The translations under genes and the position numbers were made by a program. The notes under the pieces were generated by a model, which saw only the letters and a program-made list of their open reading frames with translations, was not told the origin of the DNA and ran no database searches. From Reticulitermes lucifugus (taxonomy: Eukaryota > Arthropoda > Insecta > Blattodea > Rhinotermitidae): DNA of 64,000 nucleotides. The stretch is taken from the NCBI GenBank assembly GCA_026260175.1, contig JAKCWW010000576.1, forward strand, positions 32,379 through 96,378, given 5' to 3'. Of this stretch, positions 13,751-24,956 are shown in pieces. How positions within the stretch are numbered: position 1 is the stretch's first letter; every line of letters begins with the position of its first letter.

Positions 13751-13984
13751 CATAAACGGCAGGATTTTCGGAAAAAAGAAAAGTTGTTGAAGACGAAATG
13801 TGTGTTTTGATTTTCTCTGCAACTTTTTTAAAAATATTTCTCATTCTAAGAAAAACTGAGCGAGATATGGTCATAAATGTGCATAGGTCTTCATGTAAAG
13901 TACCCGTTGTTCTTGTCAGAGTTTAATAAAACTCGAATTTTCTCAACAGAATTTCGTAAAATTCTCAAACACAAAATTTCATGA

Positions 13985-14105
13985 AAATCCTTCCAGTGGG
14001 AGACGAGTTGTTCCATGCGATCGGATGGACAAACGGACAGACAAACATGACGAAGCTAATAGTCGCCTTTCGCAATTTTGCCAACGCGCCTAGAAATTGT
14101 AAAAC
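13985..14105. repeat. Dispersed repeat, copy 1 of 2 in the window
   Basis: The segment from GTGGGAGACGAGTTGTTCC through CATGCGATCGGATGGAC and GACAGACAAACATGACG to ACGCGCCTAGAAATTG is repeated, diverged, at 18885-18973. The two copies share order and spacing, apart from short indels. Its plus-strand reading FRNFANAPRNC is repeat-like. The mobile element it came from is not identified. Confidence 0.65.
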
Positions 14106-14347
14106 AAAACTCCTTAATTTGCCCAAACAGTTTATGTTCTGCATGATTCTTACAATGAAGGGCCATTATTTCCCTACGCAGCATACACTAATGGTATTAT
14201 TTCTAATTTAAGTGTGTGTCCACTGAGCAGTATGAACTGAATCTGTATGTGTAATGTCGATTAATTACGACACTACTATTCAATACAGTGACCAAAAATG
14301 TAGTTATGAGCCCCAGGAGGGACTCCTAACCAAGGCAGACTTACTGA

Positions 14348-14385
14348 CATGACTGACTGACTGACTGGCTGACCGACTGACTGAC
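14348..14385. repeat. (CTGA)n microsatellite
   Basis: Tandem GACT/CTGA tetranucleotides with a few substitutions (GGCTGACCGACTGACTGACC at the right end). No associated gene. Confidence 0.85.
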
Positions 14386-15384
14386 CGTATGCCGTAACGT
14401 CACTCTTGCTGTGACTGACAGATTCAATCTTCAGAGAACTAAGTAACACATACTACTGTGTCCAGTAATGTTTGGTTCAAAAGTTTTATGAAGAAATTGC
14501 ACGTCTGGAGGTTTATAATGCTCTTTGTTTATCGAAATGGAAACAACGTTTAACGGAGTAGGGAGCGAACACTACGCTATTTATCGATGTAAGTACGGAA
14601 ATTAGTACTTAGAATGTTTTAGAATTTTGTGGTGTATTATTGCAACTGCATCATACTCATTTCGTCTCTATTTTGTAACCGAAGTTTAAATGAAATGTTA
14701 CACGGGACCTCGAGGCTACGTAAGGGTATTTTCAAACTGTTGTTGCGGTTCAGAGCCTGTAACACTTGCGTGTGGGACTGAATGTTATAGCTTAGCAGAA
14801 GACGGAAATATGGGTTTCACAAATATTCAATCTTGTAGTATAAGGCCCACAGTATGAATGTAAGGTATTGAAAAGGCCTCTTTTCCTTATGATTTTTAAC
14901 CAATACAAATTCGTAGACTAAAGGACACTTATAATTCAGCAGTTATTATTAAAAACTCACCACTCAGGTTTGAAGACAAATTTTAACCTCCATTCATTAC
15001 TTTATAAATTTTCGCTTTCACGAACTCACAGATATTAGGAAAGCATATCATAGCTGCAGATTTCTCACCACAAGCTCTCTCTCTCTTTTTGTCTCTATGA
15101 ACTTTCATAGCGCTCTAAATTGCTCCTGCGTGCAGACTGATCGCTGTGTACGAAACAATGTAAGTCGACCAGCAATCATGCCGGGAAAATAAGTTTTGAT
15201 GTTTCATCTGGGGGATTGTTAAGTGGCACGTGTGTCTCGCAGCAGAACACTATTCCGAGTTCAGAAATCCCTCCTGCGGGTACTGCACGTTTTTCGTCCT
15301 TAATAATTTGTGGAATACAAATCGGAGCATGTTCTTCTGCTCTTAAGGATTTTCCTCCTACAAAATAAGATATATTTTCAAACT

Positions 15385-15540
15385 TTATTCTTTTCTTGCA
15401 TCTTCTTTATGTCTTTTATACTCTTTTCTTCATCTTTCTCCCGTTTGCTTTGTTTCAACTTCTTTCGTGTATTTTTCTTTCATTTCTTCTTACCCTCTCT
15501 CTCTCTCTCTCTCTTTCTGTTTTGTTTCTTTTCTCCCCTT
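15385..15540. repeat. Pyrimidine-rich tract with a (CT)n run
   Basis: A long T/C-rich stretch, with about ten uninterrupted CT dinucleotides at about 15494-15514. It generates a phenylalanine, serine and leucine-rich open frame on the plus strand that I treat as low-complexity artefact. Confidence 0.8.
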
Positions 15541-18500
15541 GTACGTTCTAAAACGGTGAATACTGTATTAAAAATGTCCATTTTTGTCGTCACTTTTAAG
15601 TGTATTAATTTTATGTCTTTTAATTTCAGAATGTACGCGTACTTGAAAAGTTTATCTCTGTATCGAAGTTAATGCTTTCGCAAATATAATGCATTACAAT
15701 TAATGACTTACACCATGAAATGATGTGATTCTGCCCACTCTCCCTTACTGGTAGGAAGCACGTTTCGGTACAAATTTCGCATTCTCGTTTGTGGTTTATT
15801 TTTCTGCCAGTATACACCGTTGAAAGGTACGGTGACTGGTGATTGATGAATTGGAAAATATGTGTGAAGAAGCGGTCATAGCATAAACGAGATAGTCCCG
15901 AAACTTGCCTTAACCCTTTAAAGAATCTGTAATTTAAATTCCAAATACTGCGCAGGAAGGAGGGGTTTTAAATCTAGTACCGGGGGAACCAGCGTGTGAG
16001 GAATTAAAGGTGCGTTCAGTCAACTGAGGCAGGCGTTGTAGGGTTAATAGACTCGCAGAAATTACGAGAACCTCGCCCAGGGTAGTTGATATCCCAGCCA
16101 AGTCTGGAACCATGTACCTCCCGAATATAAGTCTAAACGTTTACTGCTACACCCTCCTGCTTGGTCCGAACATGTGTTTCTGTTAGAGGATAGAGATTTT
16201 TGTATTATGTAACATGTTTCTTTCAGATATGGTACAAAAATTTCTAAAAATGTAAATGTTCGTTGGTCTAGAACAACGAATTATGAAATATCAAGAATTA
16301 TATAAAACAGGATGTACTTCTATCTGTTAGTTTTATAAACTTATAAAGTTTGCTTAATTAGGTATGTGTATTTAATGGGACACATAGGAGCGTCTAATGT
16401 AGTCCTTCGATAAAGCGTCCCTCTAGTTGACATAAGAACATGAAAGAAATCAGAGTAAATGAAGGAGCTAATTATAACAATTACGTATTGCAAGAAGAAT
16501 AGAGTACGTAAAGTTAATAATAAATTTTTTTGTATTTTATTTTACTGAAACCTGTTGTACCTGCGATAATTTATAGCACAGGTGAGTGTTGCATTTTTGT
16601 TCAGTTTTCGGAATGGAAATTTCGCATTTGAATTGAATTTTAAACGTACGAAGGGACGTTACTTAAACATATTATAACATAAGAATAAGTACCGTAACTT
16701 TAGCAAAATGAAATTGAAGGGCATACAAAGTTCGGTATTTGTTAAATTTCTAGTCATACGGAATGTAGTACGGAAAAATATGAACCAATTTGTTCTCTTA
16801 AACTGTAAGCTTTTGCAGTTAAAGAATGAATATATTTTTAAAAATTGGAATACTTTCTGTCGACACAGAAGCAATGAAGCTATCAGTAGAACCATTTTGA
16901 CTGTTCTTAAGGAATGTCGGAGAGCAGAACAAGGAACCTACTCTGTCACAACAAACCGGAAAATACGTGCCATGGATATTTGGCAAGCAGACTTACGGAA
17001 CAGATTGAATTCCTAGCACCACGCATGATGTTCATTATTATTTCTGTGACTTCTCTTCATGTCTTGCCATTATAGTAAATATTTAATACGAAAAAGATTA
17101 ACTTGTGTATTTATGCCTTTCCATAAAGTGGCTGCCACTTTCTGTCGAAATAATCGAAAAGCTTAATTTTTGTAATGAGATTGCGTGTTATAAATTTCAT
17201 GGAACATACCTCTAATACGGCCTTTTAGTGCTTCCTATGCTAAGGATCAAAGGCGTCTTATCTGTTTTTAAGGGAAGATATTAGTAACATGAAGGCTGTG
17301 GACAAAAGTGCATTTCCTTTCCCCTTGGAAAACACTGTGCTATGACATTTCATTTTCCGGGACGTTTGGGTATGAAAATAACGAAGTCGCTGAGTACACC
17401 TCAATTTTTATTCTAGATTGGCAGCCGTTTGTTCGCTTTCCATTTCACAGCCCCGAGAGCAAGTACCTTCTGTCGGATCGGGCTGTGCCATGTAGGTAGC
17501 ATTAGTGTGCACATCTGACGTACAGAGGGGACTAGTAAATGTCCCTGAATTAATTATCTCCCCTTTAAAATTTAAAATGTGTTCTTATAAATTTTCAATA
17601 GTCACCATGTGCGTATTACTGTCGTCTAGACGTTGATGTATGCAGCTCCTGCCTCTTAATAACATTCGCTTTATTTCCCCATTTGCGCAGTACTGAAGGC
17701 GTGCTATTTGCGGCTCTTGATTAAAGGCATTATAATTGTTTGGATCAGTCCGGCTCAAGCTGCAAGCTTAACACAGCGTAATAGAACAGATGCGTCACAA
17801 AATCAACACTCCAGTGTTTGTCGTTAAGAGTCCTGTAGGGTTCCAGTTGTTCTGATTGTGATTTAAGTTATTGCCAATCGTTAAGAAATTTCCGCACTTC
17901 TAGAATGTTTCAACAAATTTAAACTGAAATACAAAGTATGCAGTGCCAATTTCGTATCGTGCAACTGCGAAAGTCGCTGTTTTACCTTGTTGGGAGAACA
18001 TTAACGAGAGTTATCCGGGCACAATGCTGCAGAAGTACAGTTAAATTGTCTGTGGAGGCTGTTTTATTGAGAGGAACCCCCGATTTCTACAAATAAATCG
18101 GCGTTGTTAGAATAGAGAAGTAGAAAATTATAATGGATTGGACAGATAGCTGAAATGTGGGGAGAAAATGGTTGAATTTTGAAAAACATCAGTTTACAAG
18201 CTCAGTAAGAGGATGACAGGAGACAGACTGTGTGGATGGCAGGTGAGTTAAAACTAAGACACGATCGTTGTTAGTGGCAGACTGTATTCATTATTAGCGG
18301 TGTGGACACTTCGTATCGTGTCAATTATCCAGTATTGCCCCCCTCTCCTTTCTTGATTTTTGGTAATGAGGACTGCTGTGTGATGGTACTGTTAACATGC
18401 AGAAAGACTGCTTGTCCAACGCGGTCACTGAATTGCCTTCCCGAAAGTAATTATTATAATCTTAAAGGAGAGCTCTATCCCAAATCTTAGTACAGTTAAT

Positions 18501-18884
18501 CATGTGCTCATTATCGTTGAATTACCTGTTCTGGACCTACAACGTTAATTAAGAACGGATGTATGTCCCAGTAAGACAGTTCCTATCAAAGTAATGGGTT
18601 ACGTAAAAATCTAAAAGAGGCAAAATGTCAATTTTCTGAAAAGGGACTGCAGTTTGCCACACCCCAATTGACACACCGCATATGTGACTCGCCTCAGATG
18701 GCTCGTATCTAAACCAGATGCCACGACAACCATCCGCTGTCTCAGAAGGTGTTAATATAATAAATCCGTAGTACCCGCGCTGCAAACAGTTTTTCTTTCG
18801 TACAGGCACGATTAAATGTCACAATACTTCATTTAATTTTCTTATTGTTTTTAAAAATTACTAATGGACGTTATGGGATCCTTT

Positions 18885-18975
18885 CGTTGGGAGTCGAGTT
18901 TTTCCATGCGCACGGACGGACGATCTGACAGACATGACAGCTAACAATCGCGACCGCGCCTAGAAACTGCCATTC
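18885..18975. repeat. Dispersed repeat, copy 2 of 2 in the window
   Basis: Reads TTGGGAGTCGAGTTTTTCC, ATGCGCACGGACGGACG, GACAGACATGACAGCTAAC, then CGCGCCTAGAAACTG, matching the block at 13985-14105 with substitutions and a short deletion. Both copies lie in the same orientation about 4.9 kb apart. Confidence 0.65.
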
Positions 18976-19153
18976 CTATTGAATGTTTGTGGAAAATTTC
19001 TTTCGGAGTTCTTACGTGGAGGCTCCCACAAAGACTGGAACACGGCATTAGAAGATATCTTTAGAAAATATATTTTGCAATATTGTTCCTACTGCAACGA
19101 TTCAGGATAGTTACTGTTATTGAAAACCTGCCAGCTTAAATCTGATGAATTAA

Positions 19154-19531
19154 GGTTATAACCTGCTGTTAACACATCAAAGCTACTTAATGGCCAGCAA
19201 TTTCAGTATCCAGGAGATCCCGGTTCCAAACATCAGGTATCAGACCGACCTTCCTGGTCTGGCGTTCTCCTTTGTGCTTCCAGAGAAACGCTGTGATTGT
19301 GTATTAAATCTTGAGTGCCGGTCTCGGTGGGCTGTACGGACCTTTAATTCTTCTAATGCTCTCGGCCTCGGTGCACCGTATGTCCTTAATGCATTTAAGG
19401 GTAAGGGTACTATAAATTTAAAACCCCTTCGTCCAGGGCAGGACACAACTGTCGCATTTTATGCCAACTTCAAATAATGCCGTATAAAAATATTAATGAA
19501 GTCTCGCTTCGTGTGCGAAACTTGAAATAAA
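19154..19531 (+). CDS. Unrecognised compact ORF with downstream poly(A) signal
   Basis: An ATG at 19190 opens a 95-codon frame ending in TAA at 19475-19477. The same frame is open back to 19154, after an in-frame TAA. The protein starts MASNFSIQEIPVPNIRY and ends GQDTTVAFYANFK. It has four cysteines in a short stretch (residues about 34-43), is rich in beta-type residues, and has no signal peptide or membrane segment. Its composition is more protein-like and its DNA richer in GC than most chance ORFs here. AATAAA lies at 19526-19531, about 50 bases past the stop. It could be a small gene nested in the intron, the last exon of another gene, or a transposon or viral remnant. I cannot name a family. 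Confidence 0.35.
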
Positions 19532-20586
19532 ACGAATCCAAAAAATTAAAGCAACAATTTAGTTGGAGAGATAGCGCGTCCTAATTAGGCGCCTGTTGCA
19601 TCTCTTGTTCTTTCAATGTCGTCAGAATATACTGGCCTTTTTCAGATTTTGTCAGGCAGTGCGACATTAATTAATAAGATTTAAATTAACGTCTTGTTTA
19701 TTTATTGATGTTACGCTTATAAAGTATGTTTAGAAGCAAAAATACGCTACAGTGTTTGAAGATTTATGCGCTCCGAAAACCCATTCCCCCTACGTTACAT
19801 TTTTCTACTAGAAAATTGGGGTTAAATTGTTCGAAGTCTGCAGGAATGCATCTCTCGCATAAAATTCAACCAGACTGTAGTTGCTATTGAATCCGAGAGT
19901 CATTTAAGGTTGAAATATACGTGGACTACTTCCGTCTATTTCCTTTCCAACTCATGTGCTACTCCCATAGTATTCAACATTGAAACAACAACGTTAAGTA
20001 AAACAAGAGCGTCAGACTTCCTTCTTGTGAACGGTAACCACAAAATTATTGGCTACGTATTAGACCATGGAGTTCGAACCTCGACACAAGCACGATTTTT
20101 CTCTTCCCCACCACGTCCAGACGAGCTGTGTTGTCCAGCCAGCCTTCTGCCTGTTAGGTCCTGGGGAGTGTTCTCTCTGATAATGACGTAGGATTACGCG
20201 TAAGAAGCTGACTGTTTACGACCAGATTATGACGAGGTGCAGAATGAACGGAACTTACATCCACTCCCCCCTGTCCCCCTGTGTATCTTCATGGCATGAT
20301 GCTTACACGCAGAAACAGATTCTTCTGTTGTCTTCTTACCTCCGTCTATGATTGTCTGTCCATGGACCGTTTATTGTAGCTGTCTGCTCCGTGTAGGCGT
20401 GGAAACATAGGTATGTGTCGTAATAGAAAAATAATCAGCAGTGATTTTATTGTTTGGTTGTTTGCATATGCAGTGGATGTGTTGTGCCACGGCTTGTTAC
20501 GCATGCGTTGTTCCACTTTTACTGTTATGATACCAACGCAACGCATTTCTCTGTCTGTTTTCGGCTGGACCTGTGGTTATCTTCAG

Positions 20587-20715
20587 AAGACAGAAAGCTG
20601 TTTGTGGGTATGCTTAGCAAGCAACAGACTGAAGAAGATGTACGCCAGTTGTTTGCTCCTTTTGGAACCATAGAAGAGTGCACAATTCTCAGAGGACCTG
20701 ACGGTACCAGTAAAG
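20587..20715 (+). CDS. bru3: CELF/Bruno-like RNA-binding protein, internal exon encoding the first half of RRM2
   Basis: CELF proteins bind GU-rich RNA and control splicing, translation and mRNA decay. This exon reads [14 protein letters not shown], then [18 protein letters not shown], then [12 protein letters not shown], which is the start of the second RNA-recognition motif. LFVGML is RNP2. The RNP1 strand (beginning KGCAF in the family) would be in the next exon. The acceptor is a pyrimidine-rich run ending TTATCTTCAG (AG at 20585-20586), and the donor is AAAG|GTAAGC at 20715/20716. The exon is 129 bp and begins and ends one base into a codon, so skipping would keep frame. The [23 protein letters not shown] pattern fits CELF3-6 / insect bruno-3 better than bruno-1 (arrest). 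No other exon was found in the window. Confidence 0.93.
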
Positions 20716-20929
20716 GTAAGCTCTATAAAAATAATAATAATTATTATTATATTATTTTCTGAATTCACTGTGGTTTAGCTGTAATTCAAGAAGTATGGGT
20801 CACTGACCCAGCTGTTATTCATTATTCTTCTGAAGAATTTCTAGCTGTACGGCATGTGTTCAATGTAACTGCTTTCTGTTTTAGACTGTTATTATTATTA
20901 TTTTTTTATAATTATTGTTGTTTCATATT

Positions 20930-21358
20930 TCCTATCTTGGAAGTCGTGTTTTAGAATTGAGGTCCTATCTTGGAAGTCATGTTTTAGAATTGAGGTCNNN
21001 NNNNNNNNNNNNNNNNNNNNNNNNNNNNNNNNNNNNNNNNNNNNNNNNNNNNNNNNNNNNNNNNNNNNNNNNNNNNNNNNNNNNNNNNNNNNNNNNNNNN
21101 NNNNNNNNNNNNNNNNNNNNNNNNNNNNNNNNNNNNNNNNNNNNNNNNNNNNNNNNNNNNNNNNNNNNNNNNNNNNNNNNNNNNNNNNNNNNNNNNNNNN
21201 NNNNNNNNNNNNNNNNNNNNNNNNNNNNNNNNNNNNNNNNNNNNNNNNNNNNNNNNNNNNNNNNNNNNNNNNNNNNNNNNNNAGAATTGAGGTCCTATCT
21301 TGGAAGTCGTGTTTGAGAATTGAGGTCCTATCTTGGAAGTCGTGTTTTAGAATTGAGG
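20930..21358. repeat. 33-bp minisatellite interrupted by an assembly gap
   Basis: The unit is TCCTATCTTGGAAGTCGTGT followed by TTTAGAATTGAGG (33 bp). About two copies are readable before the gap (to 20997) and a little over two after it (from 21283), nearly identical. The array starts about 215 bp downstream of the CELF exon. Its true copy number is hidden by the gap. Confidence 0.9.
20998..21282. other. Assembly gap (285 N)
   Basis: A run of N inside the 33-bp tandem array. The open frame that appears to run across it is an artefact of translating N. Confidence 0.99.
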
Positions 21359-21636
21359 ACCCGAAACCGGGTTATCTCGGAACTTTTCGTATTTTCCTTA
21401 TACCTCACATGGAGCTGCAGACAGTACCTTATACACTACGACTGCCTCCTCATTTGTGTTGTCCCCATTCTACGCTAATAGCTACAGCAGATGAGACGTC
21501 GTTAAATAGGTCACGAAAATGTTTATTTAGGTTTTTAAAAATTATGTGCCTTTGTTTGCTGCATTTACATGAATTTTTAACAATGAAATTACTGGCTATT
21601 TGTTTATAATAGGTTTTAAATGTCAAAATTCCATAC

Positions 21637-21660
21637 GGCAGGCCAGGCCAGGCCAGGCCG
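21637..21660. repeat. (AGGCC)n short tandem repeat
   Basis: Four to five consecutive AGGCC pentamers ending CCAGGCCG. A GC-rich island in AT-rich DNA. Confidence 0.85.
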
Positions 21661-22151
21661 ATTTGCAGTTAGCACATGCAGCTTGCATTGACCGGACAGT
21701 GGTGTGTCATAACAAGAGAGTACCCTTAAAAACGTAGGTTTTAGAATTACTGATGTTTATACATTTTCCTTGCAGTTTATTTTGTTATGGAATGTACTCG
21801 TAGTTGTATACATTTTGGTGTACTAGAAAAATTTAATCGGTAAATAGACCAAATGAAGCAAAAAGCCTTAACACTCCCGTATAAAATATTATTCCGGAGC
21901 AAGACTAAGGATAAGCATGAACTTTTCCTTAAACGATTTACCCGTTTTCTGTTTTCATGAGTATAGCAATAGTATAGTCGTCAGCTACGGCCATGTTTTC
22001 TTTTGAGGTACACAGTTTATAATATTGCACCCAGTCGTCGAGTTTAACCTGTACCCAAGTCCGCAATGATTCTGATGACACACAACATTTATTCTTGAAG
22101 TGTATTAAACACAGACCTGTGGGGGTTGCCTTTCAGGGTTTAGGTCCGGAA

Positions 22152-22241
22152 AATGTGGTAACCATGGCCACCTATAGACAGAATGTGGTAACCATGGCCA
22201 CCTATAGACAGAATTTGGTAACCATGGCCACCTATAGGCAA
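22152..22241. repeat. 30-bp tandem repeat, three copies
   Basis: The unit is AATGTGGTAACCATGGCCAC followed by CTATAGACAG. The first two copies are identical. The third differs at a few positions (AATTTGG; CTATAGGCAA). In minus-strand frames it yields the apparent protein repeat YRWPWLPHSV, an artefact of the 30-bp period. Confidence 0.95.
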
Positions 22242-23757
22242 AATGTCCAGGGCAATGAATGTTGATAATACGATTATTAAATGGCTTATTAAGGGCATCC
22301 ATAATTGTATTCCCTCTATGTAGTCGAGCTCCATCCTATTGTAAGAACGCTTCCTAGGTTTCCCTCACATGTCACTATGTTAAAAATGTGAACCAATAAT
22401 TCCCGGTGACACATTCTCCCAATTCTACGGTGGAAAGTATAAAAATTTATTTATTTTCAGCGGTTCAGTTAATGCATGGAATTTAGACTGGATCGTCCTT
22501 ACTGTTCGAAACTATGCCATCTGAAGGACAAAGATGTATCTGAATACACGTTTTAACTTAAAGGAGATTTGTTTGAAGAAGGAAAGGGGAGGTGCGAAAT
22601 TGTAAAGGAAAGGCAAAGAGGGGATAGTGGATGAAGACATGAAATAAATAATCCCATTTCAATCTCAGAGTGACCTCTACACTAGTAAAATAAGAATTAT
22701 CTGTAAAGAACGCCGACATTCGAATTTAATGTTGTTTGAACAAAAAAACTGCTACCACTCTTCAAGCATTGGGATAACGTAGAACAAATAAATGTTAATT
22801 GAATGTTATTTTTTAACTTGTCGGATTGCATGGCATGCACGTTTTGTGCCGCCAGTTATACCACTCTTAACTCTTGTAAAGCCGTGCATTAGTAGGACAG
22901 GACCAGTTAACATAACAAATAATTGCTATTTACCTCTGCAGTGTTAAAGTTCTTCAAATGGAAACGAAGTAATGCACCGTGCTCATAAGGAGAACTACCA
23001 CTGGAAGCTGCAACTCCGTATTTGTTCACAGAGAAACCTTGTATCTCTCAATTTACGGGATTTAACTATGGTATTTTCTAATATTTCGCCTTCTTGCCTA
23101 CTGCGCTCAATTTTAAAGCGACTGAAGGGAAATTAATTAGTATTTACCTTCCGAGTGTCCTGGAAAGTCTTAAGTGGGAGGTATAAAAGAACAAAAAGGA
23201 AATATTGTTACCTTAAGATAACCTGTAAAAGCTCAGGAACTCCGAAGCAAAAGTAATTAAATTCCACTTTGAAGTGGAATACATTTTACAAGTAGTTAAT
23301 CAGATTTTGATTTCAAACTGTAATACAATTTCCAGCACGTAGGTGGCGGGCATATAAAAAATCCCAAAGGCAATCTAGGATGGAGTGAAGGTAACGCTTT
23401 GTTTTTCAAGCAATACTTCTTTTAAGCGTATTTAGCACATATAAACATCTGCGCTAGTGTTGTCAAACGTCTAATGAGCTCGCATTTCGTTACAATACTC
23501 CTACACGTTTCTCTCTTTCATCATTAACTTCAAACTTAGATGTACGTACAATATTAGGAACCCAGACAGATAATGGTCGTCTGTTTCCTCGAAAACGTAC
23601 ACATGCTTTTATACTACTTCAGAAACACTATGGTTATATGTTTGAAGAACGTTTCAAACTATTTAATAAACGTAAACTAAGCTCTTTATTTAAATAACTT
23701 GTTTCACAATTCGATTCCATGTCGCGTGCTTGACTATATTGTTATTCATTCTGTAGT

Positions 23758-23967
23758 CTATCTTACGACAGGTCCGTAGCCTCTTCCAAAGCGAGTTCTC
23801 CACATGGTGCTATCTAGTGCTTCCTCTTTCAATTTCGTGTATCTTCTCTTTTCCTTAAGATCATCCAGTAGCTGCTTACGCCTTCTTCCTCGTCTTCCCG
23901 TCATTTCGATCCTTCACTTTCCTTCAATCACGTGTTTCAGAAGGCAATTTCTACGCACGATGTGACC
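23758..23967 (-). pseudogene. LINE reverse-transcriptase C-terminal fragment with in-frame stop
   Basis: Seventy minus-strand codons ending in TAG at 23758-23760 read GHIVRRNCLLKHVIEGK, a TGA stop, RIEMTGRRGRRRKQLLDD, then LKEKRRYTKLKEEALDS, then TMWRTRFGRGYGPVVR. This arrangement (GH..RRNCLLKH.IEGK, GRRGRRRKQLLDDLKE, W.TRFGRGYGPVV) is the familiar tail of an arthropod non-LTR retrotransposon pol ORF. The in-frame TGA shows the copy is dead. No upstream RT core is recognisable. The fragment differs from the one at 2148-2290, so at least two LINE lineages left debris here. Confidence 0.75.
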
Positions 23968-24956
23968 AGATTGTTACTGCGGTCCATAAAATATGGTAGG
24001 GGTTATACACCACTGAACCAAAAGCCCACAATTGGTCATGATCCTAAGTCGGTTCCATTCACCTCTCATCTTCAAAACCCCTCTCCCAAAAGTTATTAAT
24101 ATCATCCCATCTGCTCCACAGTCTTATAAAAGTACTGCTCACCAAACGTCCTGTATATCTTCTTCAGCTTTCCCCACAATAACCACATTCCAGTCATAGA
24201 TAACTGGCTGGATGCAGAAGGCTGTTCCATTACGGCTGGGAATTTCTTAGCCAATTGAACCGATGGCAACTTCTCGAAGACTTTGCTCCATGTAGTAAGT
24301 TATGGAGTTGATAACATGCAGCAAAACAAATAAGTCAACATGCAGTTGCAACTTCGTACACTTTATGTTTTGAGGTTCAGTTTTACGGTGTGACATTTCT
24401 TCGGACAGTTTAAGTCTTCCTCTGCACCACACTGCGTTTCGCTTGGCCATAAAACAGACTTAATTTCGAAGTTCATTGTCTGAAGTGTTGTTTCGTATTA
24501 TATATGAAGGGTGATGAAATGTAACGATGTGCTGGAAGTCCAGTATATTTACACCAAATTTAAAGTTCCGGGCTCAGGTACCGGAACCTTGCCTCTTGGC
24601 TGCTTAAATAAAGGCGATTTTATGGACAAATTATGTGTATTACTGTATATTGTGTTCATATTCACAATGGCTGCAGTTTCGTTAACTGCCGGAAGATTAT
24701 AGCTGCTTTGAGAATTCACTGTATTTATGTCCACAGGTGTCAGCCTCAGCCAAATGAACCCAATCCACACCTTTACAGGCTTTTCTAAATTATCGGGTTT
24801 AAAATTGTCCCCCTCTCTCTAATAATAGTTCCAAATAATATAACGAAACGTAACACACTTCAAGTATTCAGTAACAAACAATACAGCTGTTAGAAGACAG
24901 CAGAATCTCATAAGATAATTTATACATTTATATGTGTATACTTCCACAGTGGTTCG

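Larger units (their letters stand above)
1..20586 (+). other. Inferred long intron or upstream non-coding DNA of the CELF gene
   Basis: No exon could be recognised upstream of the CELF exon that begins at 20587. The tract is AT-rich and carries scattered repeats that are listed separately. Blocks in which I see nothing beyond unique AT-rich sequence and chance ORFs are about 90-1418, 3111-4900, 5931-8228, 8276-11930, 12032-13394, 14386-15384, 15541-18884 and 19532-20586. Calling it intron is inference: the exon begins in mid-codon after a good acceptor, so an upstream exon must exist, but it may lie outside the window, and another gene could be nested here. Confidence 0.6.

Noticed and set aside
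15310-15672. 120-codon F/S/L-rich plus-strand ORF
   Set aside because: Low-complexity pyrimidine tract, not a transmembrane protein.
20050-20190. B-box-like GGTTCGAACTCC on the minus strand as another SINE
   Set aside because: No convincing A box or body matching the other families.
20915-21316. 133-codon plus-strand frame across the N gap
   Set aside because: It consists of translated N and a 33-bp repeat; no real protein is shown.
23261-23280. ATTCCACTTTGAAGTGGAAT short palindrome as a regulatory hairpin
   Set aside because: Nine-base arms are expected by chance in 64 kb and nothing functional is adjacent.
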